Of a DNA stretch of 6,245 nt, positions 6,037-6,245 are shown one piece after another. The DNA is taken from the NCBI GenBank assembly GCA_017414725.1, contig JAFQKZ010000118.1, forward strand, positions 1 to 6,245, in the 5' to 3' direction. The DNA comes from Clostridia bacterium. Its GTDB lineage: Bacteria > Bacillota > Clostridia > Oscillospirales > Acutalibacteraceae. Position 1 is the stretch's first letter. Each line of letters starts with the position of its first letter. Made by a program: the position numbers and the translations under genes. Under the pieces are notes generated by a model that worked only from the letters and a program-made list of their open reading frames with translations, was not told the origin of the DNA and did no database searches.

Positions 6037-6245
6037 TTATTTATTTTTGAACAAAGACATTATATCGTAAAAATTATCGTCCGGATTTTTCGTATTACCG
6101 GAGCCATGATTAAAATTACTGGTAATAACTCGACCTCTGGGGGCGGTAACTCCGGTCTGTGTTTGCGGAGTCGGATAGTAAGACTCTCTCTTATCGAAAC
6201 CGGTCGCGATCACAGTTACGCTGATTTCATCGTCCATGGTTTCAT
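6037..6245 (-). CDS. ftsZ: cell division protein FtsZ, C-terminal part (5' end outside window)
   Basis: The reading frame stays open to the right edge; the visible part ends at TAA (6037-6039). The first residues, ETMDDEISVTVIATGFD, are the hallmark end of the FtsZ C-terminal (tubulin-like) domain. FtsZ is the GTP-driven tubulin homologue that forms the division ring. A short polar linker of ~35 residues rich in Thr, Gln, Asn and Gly follows, then the acidic-to-basic tip DDNFYDIMSLFKNK. This occupies the place of the conserved C-terminal peptide (typically DIPxFLRxR) that binds FtsA, SepF and other partners, but differs from it clearly: no Pro, and Lys rather than Arg. The GTPase domain lies outside the window. 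An internal ATG at 6235-6237 is not a real start. Confidence 0.93.
   Translation of the reverse strand, partial: ETMDDEISVTVIATGFDKRESYYPTPQTQTGVTAPRGRVITSNFNHGSGNTKNPDDNFYDIMSLFKNK

Overview
The window is AT-rich DNA that reads like a low-GC Firmicute. The gene content (FtsZ, a SERCA-like P-type ATPase, NrnA, TruB) and the neighbouring nrnA-truB pair point to a Clostridia-type genome. Very AT-rich non-coding stretches, short gaps and missing usual neighbours (rbfA and ribF are not beside nrnA-truB) would fit a reduced or host-associated genome, but that is inference. No rRNA, tRNA, CRISPR array, transposase or integrase is visible.

Right and centre (about 1365-6245), all on the minus strand: the C-terminal end of ftsZ enters from the right edge. 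After it come a weak hairpin terminator and a 116-bp gap with a possible promoter. Then come a complete calcium-type P-type ATPase of 880 residues, nrnA (DHH-DHHA1 phosphoesterase, TTG start, 25 bp after the ATPase) and truB (tRNA Psi55 synthase, 40 bp after nrnA, no visible ribosome binding site). The last three probably form one transcription unit. NrnA and TruB link RNA turnover with tRNA modification, a pairing common in Firmicutes; the ATPase is a membrane ion pump with no evident functional link to them.

Left (1-1364), plus strand: one gene for an unrecognised exported or membrane-anchored protein of 353 residues (303-1364), driven by a perfect consensus sigma-A promoter (TTGACA, 17 bp, TATAAT). 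Its stop codon directly abuts the truB stop codon on the other strand. Upstream lies a rearranged remnant of truB (56-230): an internal truB piece joined to a second copy of the truB 3' end. As a result the orphan gene and its promoter sit exactly between two 83-bp direct repeats of the truB tail (148-230 and 1365-1447, 77/83 identical).

This layout is the main discovery lead. A 1,134-bp cassette (231-1364) consisting only of promoter plus secreted-protein gene is docked against the truB stop codon. The two truB tails differ almost only at synonymous positions, which suggests that both were once ends of functional truB genes.
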